Shown here one piece after another: positions 18,230 through 26,913 of a DNA stretch of 64,000 bases. The position numbers and the translations under genes are program-made. The notes beneath the pieces are model-generated. The model saw only the letters and a list, made by a program, of their open reading frames with translations. It was not told where the DNA came from and did not search any database. This DNA comes from Candidatus Trichofilum aggregatum (GTDB taxonomy: Bacteria > Chloroflexota > Anaerolineae > Promineifilales > Promineifilaceae), in assembly GCA_016716885.1 (NCBI GenBank), contig JADJUV010000003.1, forward strand, positions 1 to 64,000. Reading direction: 5' to 3'. Within the stretch, counting starts at the first letter, position 1. Every line of letters begins with the position of its first letter.

Positions 18230-18827
18230 AGATTTATCCGCAGATTAAGAGGATTTTCGCTGATTTCTTTCCAGAGTTATTTAATCAGCATAAATCCATG
18301 TAATCTGCCAATTATATCGGTTTTATTCTATCCTTATCGTTGGCAAAACGGCGATGCTTTCAAATAGTTAAGAATTTGTGACTTTTAGGCCAGCCCATTG
18401 ATGAGTGCTTTTAGTTCGACAATGATGCATTAAAACAACAAAATCAGCCCGATAGGGATCTTGAAAGGCTGGCCTTTGTAGGAAATGACTAATGTTTTCT
18501 CGCGTTCAAAGGGAATGCCCGTTCGGTCAATTTATCTCAAGTGCATCCTTGGTACACAGGTTCCAAAAAACCCTAGACATTTTATGTACTTCCATAGCTG
18601 CCCCATATGCGTACGTCTGTTGATCATATTCTTTAACATCTTGCGTTTGCCGAATCTTACCCATCTTACCTCTCCTCCACTTCTTCAAAAAACGATATTT
18701 CAAGGCTTCAAATTCCCGTGTCCTAACCACTGCAATATCTTCTTGATCACGCAGGCCCATGCCATCACCAACACGCAAATCCTGTGTCAATCAAAATCTG
18801 CGTTAATCCCCTTAATCTGCGGATGAT
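18230..18827. mobile_element. GxxExxY-carrying segment bounded by inverted AATCTGCGGAT repeats
   Basis: The left boundary (18230-18266, read on the minus strand AAATCAGCGAAAATCCTCTT.. then AATCTGCGGATAAAT) and the right boundary (18793-18827, AAAATCTGCGTTAATCCCCTT.. then AATCTGCGGATGAT) are inverted, similar repeats. Between them lies only the decayed GxxExxY gene. The right repeat forms the last codons of the FemAB gene. A solitary related copy lies near 55358-55398. A non-autonomous insertion is an inference; no transposase is present. Confidence 0.5.
18312..18664 (-). pseudogene. GxxExxY-family protein, multiply frameshifted remnant
   Basis: Starting at an ATG (18664) with a GGAGG Shine-Dalgarno, frame 1 gives YGAAMEVHKM. 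Shifting frame gives GFLEPVYQ, shifting back DALEI, then DRTGIPFEREKTLVIS, YKGQPFKIP, IIVELKAL and QILNYLKASPF. In this order these pieces follow the GxxExxY family (about 125 residues; named for the GAAMEVHK-type motif). At least four frame changes and internal stops mean the gene is dead. GxxExxY proteins have a predicted nuclease-like fold but no settled function. The remnant lies between inverted repeats. Confidence 0.75.
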
Positions 18828-19880
18828 CTGAGTGTAGCGGGGGAGGGTTTGGGTGTAGAGGCGGAAGAGCCGCGGCCGCGCCGGGTAATCCCACGCGCCA
18901 ATTGTCTGTACCACCTGGCCGTTAAACCCTTCCTTGAACCGCCAAACCCCCCACATGCGATCCGTCTCCACAAACTCATCCGGTGCGCCCCAAAAATCAT
19001 AGGTGGTGGCTCCCTGCGCTTTGGCCCAGCGAATGGCTTCCCACTGGAGCAAATGGTTGGGCATCCGCGGCCGCTCTTTGTCCGTAGACGCGCCGTACAT
19101 GTACAAAACCGTCGGCCCGGAGCGCACCAGCAAAACCCCGGCTACCGTCTCCCCTTCATATTCCGCCAACAACGGTTGCGCCAACCCATCCCGGTAAAAC
19201 GTTTGCCAGGCATCCAGGTAATAATCCGTGGGGCGAATGGTAAAGCCATCCCGCGCCGCTGTTTCGCGGTACATCTCAACCAGGGTAGGAAAATCGTCCG
19301 GTGTACCAGGGCGAATCACGATGCCCTTTTTGGCCGCCAGCCGGATGTTGTAGCGGGTTTTCTGCTTCATCGCCGCCAGAAGCTCATCTTCAGAACGGGT
19401 CAGATCGAGTAAAACGGTATTGCGGAATTGCACCTGCTCCTGGGAAAAAAGCCAGCCTTGTGCCTGTAGTTCACTCACAAACGCCGTACCCACCGGATGC
19501 GGTTCAGCCGGTTCAAAACCGGTCGCTTGGGGCACATCCGGGTCAATTTTGATGAGGATGGCTCGTTCACTACGCGCAAGTTTTTCCAGTTGGGCCAGCA
19601 CCGTTTGCCGCAACGCCGGATTGTGATAATCGAGCAGTGGCCCTTTGGGGGCGTAGAGAATGGAAAAAGGGGTGAAAGGGATGGCGCGTTTGAGGATGAG
19701 CGCGGCCGCGTTCACCTTCCCCTCTCTCCCCTCATGCAGCACCCCATACCTGGCCGACCACCCCCACCGGCTCTTAAACTCCCCCCAGGCCCGACTCTGC
19801 AACGCATGACCGTTTGGCAACCGGTTCACTATCGCCTGCCACTCATCTCCATTCATAATCAATCGCATCGTCCCATTCAT
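18765..19880 (-). CDS. FemAB-family aminoacyltransferase (peptidoglycan interpeptide bridge type)
   Basis: The 371-residue protein matches FemA/FemB/FemX-type enzymes that add amino acids from aminoacyl-tRNA to lipid-linked peptidoglycan precursors. It has two GNAT-like halves: the N-terminal ALQSRAWGEFKSRWGW and the C-terminal KQKTRYNIRLAAKKGIVI, followed by VLYMYGAS, LLQWEAIRWAKAQGATTYDFWGAP and FKEGFNGQVVQTIGAWDYP. This signature order is diagnostic. The last 20 or so residues (about IIRRLRGLTQILIDTGFACW) are translated from an AATCTGCG-type repeat, so the original C-terminus was probably replaced. The ATG at 19880 begins MNGTMRL. No partner fem gene is nearby. Confidence 0.88.
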   Translation of the reverse strand: MNGTMRLIMNGDEWQAIVNRLPNGHALQSRAWGEFKSRWGWSARYGVLHEGREGKVNAAALILKRAIPFTPFSILYAPKGPLLDYHNPALRQTVLAQLEKLARSERAILIKIDPDVPQATGFEPAEPHPVGTAFVSELQAQGWLFSQEQVQFRNTVLLDLTRSEDELLAAMKQKTRYNIRLAAKKGIVIRPGTPDDFPTLVEMYRETAARDGFTIRPTDYYLDAWQTFYRDGLAQPLLAEYEGETVAGVLLVRSGPTVLYMYGASTDKERPRMPNHLLQWEAIRWAKAQGATTYDFWGAPDEFVETDRMWGVWRFKEGFNGQVVQTIGAWDYPARPRLFRLYTQTLPRYTQIIRRLRGLTQILIDTGFACW

Positions 19881-19987
19881 CCCATCTTAAGTTTAGAGTT
19901 CAGAGCCAGCGCGAGAGGGTTTGCCAGGATACTTTTCACTAACGCTCCCCTCTAGCTCAAAACTCCAATCCCCTTCAATTCACAAAA

Positions 19988-20019
19988 AAAGTAGAGCGCA
20001 GCGGGCTGCCCTCTACTTT
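19988..20019 (-). terminator. Terminator of the YfhO gene
   Basis: AAAGTAGAG and CTCTACTTT enclose a GC-rich inner stem (GCAGC..GCTGC). On the minus strand it runs into a T-tract, about 60 bases after the YfhO stop. Confidence 0.75.
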
Positions 20020-20078
20020 CATACCTGTCTTCAGCGCGAGAAGCAAACCAGATGCTTCCCTCATCGCGACTATCATCG

Positions 20079-22388
20079 CTACCGCTTCCAAACGGATATT
20101 CCCCAACCGATAATAACTCCCAATACCATCAAACCAGACAGCCCCATCCCTACCTTAACCGTCCAGGGATCAAAAACCCATTCTACCTGATGCTGCCCAG
20201 GGGGAACACAAACCGCCCGCACGGCCGTATAGGCCGTATACCAGGGTTCATCCTGCCCATCCACCGTCACTCGCCAACCTGAATAAGCGGTCTCACTCAT
20301 GACCAGCAGCGACCAGGCATTGCTATGTGTCTCCACTTGCCAATAACCAGGGTAATGGGTCACGACTTGAGTCTCCCCTATGAAAGGAACTGTTAATTCA
20401 TCCCTAACACAATCTGGTGTTTCGGAAACAAGGACAACCTGGGAAGGATCAAATTCAGCTTGTGTCATCTGGGCCAGTGCCGATTGATCCGACAAAACCT
20501 GGGCCGATGGTACTAAACGAGCCACCGGTAAGCCTGAGGGTCGCTCATAAATTAAAACGGTCCCAGCCTGATGAATCAGGCGCAGTGCTTCATCTTCTGG
20601 TAGTGGTTGCTCTGTTACCACATAACTGACACCGAGAAGATCATAAATTTTTGCCTGGGGTGTTTGGGCTTGGGCTAACAGAGGGGCATAAGTGCCTAAT
20701 TGTAAGGGGTTATAAGCGGTTACACTGGTAAGGTGGGCATCTGTGGCTTGATTTTCATTGTAGTTTTGAACGTCCCACACTAACACCCGTTGCAAAGTTT
20801 CCCCCACACCTTCCTTAATTGCACGCCAGGTTACGTCTGACCCGACTGGGCCGTGGCTCAAGAAACGAAACCCAAAACCGAAGGATTCCAAGGCGACAAA
20901 CAGAATAAGTAGAAAGGCGAGGTTGTAGCGGCGGCGTAGTTGGTTGGGATGGGTTTGCCAATACAGAGAAAGAAGAAGCATCGCGGCCGCGAATAAACCC
21001 ACCGTTAACCCGCCATAAAACGCATAATGCCTCGCCCAGGCGGCCGTTAATTGGCTAGTTTGCCGTTGCCGCTCCACCAGAACAAACAAACAACCACCAA
21101 GCAACGCCAGCGAAACAACAAACGTAACTGGCACAAACCGGCGTACAACCTTGACTCGATGCTCCCAGGCCACCTGATCCCATTGGCTGATCACCTGACC
21201 CAACAAAGCACATAGGGCAAAAATTGCCAAAAACATAACCCGTGCTGGCCCTCGCCCTAACCGAAACGGCGGCAACCAGTGATAAAACAGGTCATATAAA
21301 AACCCGTTTTCACCAATTGCCAGCAACCCGGCCAATCCGATCAAACCCCAATAAAACAGTGTCAACGGTGTGCGGCCGCGCCAGCTCAGCAACAATGCTA
21401 CCAATGGAAGCATCCCGGCATAATACGTCAATTCCCAATAATAATCCGGCCCATCATACCCTATCCGGCTCAACGGGTTCCCTAAAAAATCGGGCGAAAT
21501 CAATGTTGCCAGCCGGATAATTGGCAGCGAATAGGTTAAAGCAAATGTGGCTGTAGGTTCAAAAGCCCGTGTCGAAAGCAAAGCAAACTGCAAGGTAGGC
21601 AACCATTGGGCTGCACTAAACGCCAAACCCATCGCCACGATTAGCACTGCCTGACGGATAATCAGCCACTTCTGCCGTGATGTCAGTACCAGGTAAACGA
21701 GAAAGAAAAACCAACCGAGATTGGTGTACAGCAGAGATGTTGTATGCCCCGCCAAAACCGACAACGCCCATATCAAAGCGGCCCATATGGCTGAACGAAC
21801 AGTACCCCTCTGCACGCTCCTGGCTGTTATCCACAACAGCCAGGGAAACCAGATATAGGTAGCAATGACCCCAATATGACCGGCTGAGACCCGGATCACA
21901 AAACTATGGCTCAAAGCAAAGGCAAGTGCGGCCACTAACGAGCCTGGCCAGTTGCCCCCCATAAAACGCACAAAAAAAAGCATTCCCATTCCCCCCAGCC
22001 ACAGATGCAAAGCCACAAAAACCGCAAAACCAATATGTCCCGGTAACAAAATAATGAGCCAGGTTAGCGGATAGAAAAAGGCTACTTGCGGATTATGCAG
22101 AAAGGGATAACCATTAGCTTGATACGGATCCCAGAGAGGAAAATGGCCATCTGCTAGTGATTGGCGCACGAATTCGTACCAACCCAAAAAAGCCCGATGA
22201 ATATCTATACCGGCTAACACCTGATCGGGTTGGAAGGAAAATGTACGCACCATCAGTGCGGTGATGAGGAACAAGAGTATTCCCCCACAGGTAACAACCA
22301 TTCTGTGCCCGTCATAGGCTGGGGTTTGTATCGTATGGGCGAAACGCTGGAGGCGCTGGAGTAAGGGGGCTAAAAAAGGGGGATGCAT
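20079..22388 (-). CDS. YfhO-family polytopic membrane protein
   Basis: The 769-residue protein has roughly twelve hydrophobic segments and the YfhO/GT-C layout: an N-terminal membrane helix, an extracytoplasmic DIHRAFLGWYEFVRQSLADG.. with PLWDPYQANGYPFLHNPQ, many transmembrane helices, and a C-terminal soluble domain (about 540-735) containing SETAYSGWRVTVDGQ and VPPGQHQVEWVF, then a final helix. Relatives transfer sugars from polyprenyl-phosphate carriers outside the membrane, for example in lipoteichoic acid or glycan glycosylation. The exact acceptor is unknown here. The ATG at 22388 is the first in frame. Three bases of the inner coding region carry GCGGCCGC (near 20984 and 21371). Confidence 0.9.
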   Translation of the reverse strand: MHPPFLAPLLQRLQRFAHTIQTPAYDGHRMVVTCGGILLFLITALMVRTFSFQPDQVLAGIDIHRAFLGWYEFVRQSLADGHFPLWDPYQANGYPFLHNPQVAFFYPLTWLIILLPGHIGFAVFVALHLWLGGMGMLFFVRFMGGNWPGSLVAALAFALSHSFVIRVSAGHIGVIATYIWFPWLLWITARSVQRGTVRSAIWAALIWALSVLAGHTTSLLYTNLGWFFFLVYLVLTSRQKWLIIRQAVLIVAMGLAFSAAQWLPTLQFALLSTRAFEPTATFALTYSLPIIRLATLISPDFLGNPLSRIGYDGPDYYWELTYYAGMLPLVALLLSWRGRTPLTLFYWGLIGLAGLLAIGENGFLYDLFYHWLPPFRLGRGPARVMFLAIFALCALLGQVISQWDQVAWEHRVKVVRRFVPVTFVVSLALLGGCLFVLVERQRQTSQLTAAWARHYAFYGGLTVGLFAAAMLLLSLYWQTHPNQLRRRYNLAFLLILFVALESFGFGFRFLSHGPVGSDVTWRAIKEGVGETLQRVLVWDVQNYNENQATDAHLTSVTAYNPLQLGTYAPLLAQAQTPQAKIYDLLGVSYVVTEQPLPEDEALRLIHQAGTVLIYERPSGLPVARLVPSAQVLSDQSALAQMTQAEFDPSQVVLVSETPDCVRDELTVPFIGETQVVTHYPGYWQVETHSNAWSLLVMSETAYSGWRVTVDGQDEPWYTAYTAVRAVCVPPGQHQVEWVFDPWTVKVGMGLSGLMVLGVIIGWGISVWKR

Positions 22389-22504
22389 AATCGATTAGGT
22401 TGAACGGGGCGGTTTCTCCGCTGAGTCTTTTTATAGGCGGTAAGGATCGAGGATTAAATAACCTGCGGGGCTGAGACTGGAGACTCGTGCCTTGTTAAGT
22501 TACT

Positions 22505-22596
22505 CGACACTGGCGTTTTTTGTGGTGACCTAAGGAGACTGAGAGACTGAGAGACTGAGAGATTTGCAGAGGTCGTCCAAATTTTCGCCAGTGTCG
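22505..22596. repeat. MITE-like repeat family R1, copy 1
   Basis: A 92-bp element with perfect 11-bp terminal inverted repeats CGACACTGGCG / CGCCAGTGTCG. The interior carries GTTTTTTGTG, GACCT, tandem GAGACTGA units, CAGAGGTCGTCC and AAATTTTCGCC. Copies 2 (30628-30719) and 3 (32564-32658) have the same order with diverged ends. Confidence 0.8.
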
Positions 22597-22671
22597 AATA
22601 AGTTAAAGATTGAGAAGTGAGCACGCCCACGTGCTCACTGTTTGGATTTTAACTTTCTTAGCAGAACAGTG

Positions 22672-22722
22672 GTACAGATTGGCACAACTCCTTAGCAGGT
22701 TTAGTCGGAAGACCCATCATCT
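22672..22722. repeat. Dispersed repeat family R2, copy 3
   Basis: ACAGATTGGCACAACTCCTT followed by AGCAGGTTTAGTCGGAAGAC and CCATC matches copies at 1737-1790 and, inverted, 7782-7831. Confidence 0.7.
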
Positions 22723-22757
22723 CCCGGCTCCAATCTCTTGTAAGTTGTTGAATTCTC

Positions 22758-22866
22758 GTATCTATTAACGTTCTCGTTCCACGCTCCGCGTGGAATGCTC
22801 CCTGCGACGCTCTGCGTCGAGTAGGACGCAGAGCGTAGAAATAAGTTCTGACACCTGAATAGATAC
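22758..22866. repeat. MITE-like repeat family R3, copy B
   Basis: This inverted, diverged copy contains GTTCCACGCTCCGCGTGGAA, TGCTCCCTGCGACGCTCTGC and GACGCAGAGCG, and ends with CACCTGAATAGATAC. It lies about 50 bases from the end of sufS. The surrounding spacer 22389-22917 holds only repeats. Confidence 0.7.
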
Positions 22867-22917
22867 AAATTCTCATTCCTAAAGAAATAGGCTCCAGCAA
22901 GTAAAACTTGAATCCAC

Positions 22918-24153
22918 TCAGGAACCGTCAACGCGAAATAATTGTCGGACTTTATGCAGGCTGGCGACGAGTTGATCGATTTCCTGGGGGGTGGAGTAGA
23001 GATAGAAGCTGGCACGGGTGGTGGCGTTGACGTTGAGTTTGTGGTGCAGAGGCATGGCGCAATGATGCCCGGCCCGCACGGCGATCCCATCTCGATCTAG
23101 CAATTGGGCAATATCATGGGGATGTGCTCCTTGCAAAGTGAAGGTGGCGACGCCGCCCTTCTCGCTGGCGGGTGGGCCAAACAGGGTCAGACCAGGAATT
23201 TCGCTTAACGCTTCCAGGGCATAGTTGGTCATAAATTGCTCATGGGCGTGGATGGCGTCCATGCCGATGGTGTTGAGGTAATCGACTGCTGCTCCTAAGC
23301 CAATGGCTTCGGCAATGGCCGGTGTGCCCGCCTCGAATTTGTGGGGCAAATCGGCCCAGGTAGAGCCTTCCAGCCGCACCCGCCGGATCATGTCGCCGCC
23401 GCCCATGAAGGGGGGCATGGCCTCTAGCAAATGTTGTTTGCCGTAGAGAATGCCTATCCCGGTCGGCCCACACATTTTGTGGCTGGAGAAAACCAGGAAG
23501 TCGCAATCCAGGTCTTGTACATTGACGCTAAGGTGGGGCACACTTTGGGCGGCATCTACCAGGGCTAAAGCACCAACCCGGTGCGCGGCCGCGACCAGTT
23601 CCTTCGTCGGGTTAATCGTGCCAAACACATTGGACATCGCCGTAAAGGCAAATAACTTCGTCCGTTCCGTCAGGTAATCATCCAGTTGGGTTAAATCCAG
23701 CCGCCCTTCCGGGGTAAACGGCAAAAAACGGAGCGTGGCCCCGGTCATTTCGGCCAGGATTTGCCAGGGCACGATATTGGCATGATGTTCCATCTCGGTG
23801 CTAAGGATTTCGTCACCCGGTTTGAGGTTGGTACGCCCCCAGCTATAGGCGACCAGGTTAATGGCTTCGGTGGCGTTGCGCACGTAGATGATTTCGGCGG
23901 CCGCGGCCGCGTTCACAAACCGCTGCACCTTCTCCCGCGCTCCCTCATAAGCCGCCGTCGCCGTTTCACTCAACTGATGAATCCCCCGGTGTACATTGGC
24001 ATTGTAGCGGCAATAATAATCATTCATCGCCTCAATTACCGCCAGCGGTTTCTGCGATGAGGCCGTACTATCCAGATAAACTAGCGGCACACCCGGATAA
24101 GCCTCAGTCGCTAAAATGGGAAAGTCGGCGCGAATCTTTTGTACATCAAGCAT
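22918..24153 (-). CDS. sufS: Cysteine desulfurase SufS
   Basis: SufS takes sulfur from cysteine and passes it as persulfide for Fe-S assembly. The 411-residue protein is a class V PLP enzyme. The Schiff-base lysine is K226 in FSSHKMCGPTGIG and the persulfide-forming cysteine is C365 in RAGHHCAMPLH, almost exactly the positions in E. coli SufS. HH and DAAQ motifs also match. The start MLDVQKIRADFP at 24153 is chosen because the family begins there; the in-frame 43-residue upstream extension has no homology. Tandem GCGGCCGC copies (near 23898) encode the Ala run at residues 82-86. It is last in the suf gene series. No SufE or SufU gene is adjacent. Confidence 0.96.
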   Translation of the reverse strand: MLDVQKIRADFPILATEAYPGVPLVYLDSTASSQKPLAVIEAMNDYYCRYNANVHRGIHQLSETATAAYEGAREKVQRFVNAAAAAEIIYVRNATEAINLVAYSWGRTNLKPGDEILSTEMEHHANIVPWQILAEMTGATLRFLPFTPEGRLDLTQLDDYLTERTKLFAFTAMSNVFGTINPTKELVAAAHRVGALALVDAAQSVPHLSVNVQDLDCDFLVFSSHKMCGPTGIGILYGKQHLLEAMPPFMGGGDMIRRVRLEGSTWADLPHKFEAGTPAIAEAIGLGAAVDYLNTIGMDAIHAHEQFMTNYALEALSEIPGLTLFGPPASEKGGVATFTLQGAHPHDIAQLLDRDGIAVRAGHHCAMPLHHKLNVNATTRASFYLYSTPQEIDQLVASLHKVRQLFRVDGS

Positions 24154-24256
24154 GAAATAGTCCTTTTGGGGATGGAACTTGTAGGAACTCTGGGGAACTC
24201 TGGGAACTCCATCAATCCCCATTCGCGGATCATACCAATCTATAAGCGAAACAAAA

Positions 24257-24294
24257 AGGGGCTTATCGGCGAACTTCGTCACCCATAAGCCCCT
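24257..24294 (-). terminator. Terminator after the rhodanese gene
   Basis: AGGGGCTTAT and ATAAGCCCCT form a 10-bp stem followed on the minus strand by TTTTTG. It lies between the rhodanese gene and sufS, so sufS may need its own promoter or rely on read-through. Confidence 0.8.
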
Positions 24295-24336
24295 GAGCCA
24301 ATCTAAAATCTATAATCTGTAATCGTAAATCCCATC

Positions 24337-25212
24337 TCACCCAGCCTTAGACGGATTCTCAATCGGCACACCGACGAGATTGCCCCACTCTGTCCAGGAG
24401 CCGTCATAGTTACGCACCGAGGGATACCCCAACAGATAGGTCAAAACAAACCAGGTGTGGGAACTACGCTCGCCGATGCGGCAATAAGCGATGACGTTGT
24501 TTTTAGCATTCAACCCTTGTTCGGCTTCATAAATGGCGCGAAGTTCGTCAGCCGTCTTGAAGGAACCATCATCGGCTACGGCACGGCTCCAGGGTACACT
24601 TTTCGCCCCTTTGATATGACCACCCCGTAACGCCCCTTCTTGGGGGGAGCCGGGCATGTGGAGCAGTTCGCCCCGGAATTCCTGTGGACTACGCACATCT
24701 ACCAGCGGTTGACCGGCTTTGACATGGTCCAACACCTGATCGCGGAAGGCGCGGATTTTGTAATCGGTGCGGGCCTGGGGCGCATAGGTGCCAGCCGGGA
24801 AAGAGGGCACTTCCTTGGTGATGTCGCGTCCTTCGTCAATCCATTTTTTGCGGCCGCCATCCATCACTCGTGTATCTTCATGCCCAAACAGCTTAAAGAC
24901 CCACAGAGCATAACAAGCCCACCAGTTATTTTTATCACCGTAAAAAATGACGGTGGTGTCATTACTGATGCCATTTCTCTCTAGCAACGTCCGGAATTGA
25001 TCTTCGTCCAGATAATCGCGGCGAATAGCATCATTCAAATCATTTTGCCAGTCAATATGCACCGCGTTGCGGATGTGGCCCGTACCATAGAGCAACAAAT
25101 CTTCGTTTGACTCCACCAGGCGGATTTTGTCGGTATGATGCAAATTGTCAGCGACCCAATCGGTGCTTACCAAAACTTCGGGATGGATATAGCCTTTGTT
25201 ATGTGTGGTCAT
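24337..25212 (-). CDS. Sulfurtransferase (rhodanese, thiosulfate/mercaptopyruvate type)
   Basis: The 291-residue protein has two rhodanese domains. The N-terminal one is inactive-looking, with STDWVADNL near 16-24 and VMDGGRKKW. The C-terminal one carries the catalytic cysteine C244 in CRIGERSSHTWF. The loop CRIGERS fits thiosulfate sulfurtransferases better than the CGSGVTA of 3-mercaptopyruvate enzymes. GAKSVPWSRAV is the usual interdomain signature. A start at 25212 follows AAGGAGAG. The gene sits inside the suf series between sufD and sufS, suggesting a role in sulfur supply to Fe-S assembly (inference). Confidence 0.9.
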   Translation of the reverse strand: MTTHNKGYIHPEVLVSTDWVADNLHHTDKIRLVESNEDLLLYGTGHIRNAVHIDWQNDLNDAIRRDYLDEDQFRTLLERNGISNDTTVIFYGDKNNWWACYALWVFKLFGHEDTRVMDGGRKKWIDEGRDITKEVPSFPAGTYAPQARTDYKIRAFRDQVLDHVKAGQPLVDVRSPQEFRGELLHMPGSPQEGALRGGHIKGAKSVPWSRAVADDGSFKTADELRAIYEAEQGLNAKNNVIAYCRIGERSSHTWFVLTYLLGYPSVRNYDGSWTEWGNLVGVPIENPSKAG

Positions 25213-25481
25213 CTTACTCTCCTTGGGCGGGGGGTTGTTATATGCCTTGTGAGACGACTTACCAGAGCGCCTTACAAGTGTGTGAACCATATGGGAATTG
25301 TTTCGCGTCGCCAGGGCGACACAGGGTGTGGTACAGAAACCGGAATAGGAAATGGGGAACGATGGGGAGCAGCGAGGGTGGGAACCGGCCTATCAGCCCG
25401 TCTCTGCCAGGAGCTGATGCCTGGTTACGCCCTCGCTAAATACAGATGCACAAGTGGAAAAGCATGTTTACCATTCAAAAA

Positions 25482-25523
25482 AGTCTCTCAGTCTCCTTTT
25501 TGAAATTGGGAGACTGAGAGACT
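25482..25523. repeat. GAGACT-family hairpin
   Basis: AGTCTCTCAGTCTCC (25482-25496) and GGAGACTGAGAGACT (25509-25523) are perfect 15-bp arms. The hairpin lies 14 bases after the sufD stop. The rest of the spacer up to 25212 carries no recognised gene. Confidence 0.8.
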
Positions 25524-25537
25524 GGGAGATTAGTGAT

Positions 25538-26824
25538 TTAGCCCACTTTTTCGAGGATGCGGTTGGCGATGCGGTCACGTAGACGCTCGAATGGGATGCG
25601 TTGCATGATGGGGTCGAAAAAGCCTTGCACGACCATGCGCGTAGCGGTTTGCCGGGCAATGCCGCGACTCATCAGGTAGAAAATTTCTTCGTCGTCCAGC
25701 TTACCAACCGTCGAGGCATGGGTACAACGCACATCGTCGGCCTCGATTTCCAGACCGGGGATGGAGTCGGCGCGGGATTGTTTATCCAGCATCAGGTTGC
25801 GGTTGGCCTGGAAGCCGTCAATTTTTTGGGCGTTGGGTAACGCTTTGATCATCCCTTGCCAGACAGAACGGGATTTGTCTCGTAACGCACCTTTGTAAAG
25901 TAAGTCGCTGACGGTATTAGGGGCGTTGTGGTTTTGTTGGGTGTCCAGGTCAAAATGTTGGCGCCCCTGGGTGAAGAAGATACCAGACATGCGTGCCCAG
26001 CCACCTTGTTTATCCAGTTCGACAGTTTGGAATGCTTTGGTGAAGCGGGTTCCCATGGCACTGGTTACCCAGTCTAGTTTGGCGTCACGACCGACGCGGC
26101 CGCGTTCGTGATTAATCTGCCACACATTGGTGCCAAAATCTTGCAGACTGGCATAAATCAGGCTGGCAATATCACCGACCAACAATTCAACCGCGCCATT
26201 ATGAAAACCTGGTTTATCCCCGGTGGCTGAGGCGTACTCATCCATGAAGATGGCTTCGGACCCGGTGTCCAGAACAACCAGGGTGTGGCTGAATGATTTG
26301 CCGTTGGTAGACCAGAGAACGGAATGGAGCGGCGCGGCCGCGCGCACATTCTTCGGCACATAGAGGAATGTTCCCCCCCGCCAGAAGGCCCCGTGCAAAG
26401 CGGCAAACTTTCCTTCCTCCACCTTCACTGCCTGGGTCATAAAATATTTCCGCACAAGGTCACCATGGTCAGCCACCGCCGTGTGCATATCACAGAAAAT
26501 GACCCCTTGTGCCTTCAGTTCATCACTAAGTTCATACTTTGAGGTAACACCATCCACCTGCACCAATGTGCCACCCACCACTTCTTCAGTGAGTTGTTCG
26601 CCCAAGTACGAAGGAACCGTCTCCGCCGACCCATGTCCATTCAGAGACGGCCCCATTTCATTTAATTTAAAGCGACGCAAATCACTGCGTCGCCACTCTT
26701 CATCATTGGTTGTTGGCATGGGCAGACTTTCGTACACCGCCCAGGCCTGTAAGCGCAACTCGCGCATCCAATCCGGCTCATTAAACTTAGCCGATAGTTC
26801 TAATACTGATTCGCGTGAAAACAT
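25538..26824 (-). CDS. sufD: Fe-S cluster assembly protein SufD
   Basis: SufD is the scaffold partner of SufB and SufC in the SufBC2D complex. The 428-residue protein has the SufBD beta-helix domain, with motifs such as GGTFLYVPKNVRAAAPLHSVLWS, RVGRDAKLDWVTSAMGTRFTKAFQTVELDKQG and the C-terminal DDEEIFYLMSRGI that is shared with SufB. The conserved His near the C-terminal core (CTHASTVGKL) is present. N-terminal EPDWMRELRLQAW is the usual SufD start region. The spacer from sufB contains a GAGACT hairpin, so the two may still be co-transcribed. One GCGGCCGC is read as Ala-Ala-Ala in VRAAAPL. Confidence 0.95.
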   Translation of the reverse strand: MFSRESVLELSAKFNEPDWMRELRLQAWAVYESLPMPTTNDEEWRRSDLRRFKLNEMGPSLNGHGSAETVPSYLGEQLTEEVVGGTLVQVDGVTSKYELSDELKAQGVIFCDMHTAVADHGDLVRKYFMTQAVKVEEGKFAALHGAFWRGGTFLYVPKNVRAAAPLHSVLWSTNGKSFSHTLVVLDTGSEAIFMDEYASATGDKPGFHNGAVELLVGDIASLIYASLQDFGTNVWQINHERGRVGRDAKLDWVTSAMGTRFTKAFQTVELDKQGGWARMSGIFFTQGRQHFDLDTQQNHNAPNTVSDLLYKGALRDKSRSVWQGMIKALPNAQKIDGFQANRNLMLDKQSRADSIPGLEIEADDVRCTHASTVGKLDDEEIFYLMSRGIARQTATRMVVQGFFDPIMQRIPFERLRDRIANRILEKVG

Positions 26825-26857
26825 CTGTATACCTTGAAGAAGAGAGACTGAGTAACT

Positions 26858-26895
26858 GAGAGACTAAGAGACTATTGGCAGTCTCTTAGTCTCTC
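26858..26895. repeat. GAGACT-family hairpin between sufB and sufD
   Basis: GAGAGACTAAGAGACT and AGTCTCTTAGTCTCTC are perfect 16-bp arms around ATTGGC. It lies inside the suf gene series and could stabilise or attenuate the mRNA. Confidence 0.8.
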
Positions 26896-26913
26896 AATCT
26901 CCGAGTCTCTTAA

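Noticed and set aside
18485..18826. A 113-codon plus-strand frame
   Set aside because: It is antisense to the GxxExxY remnant, whose pieces on the minus strand match a known family.
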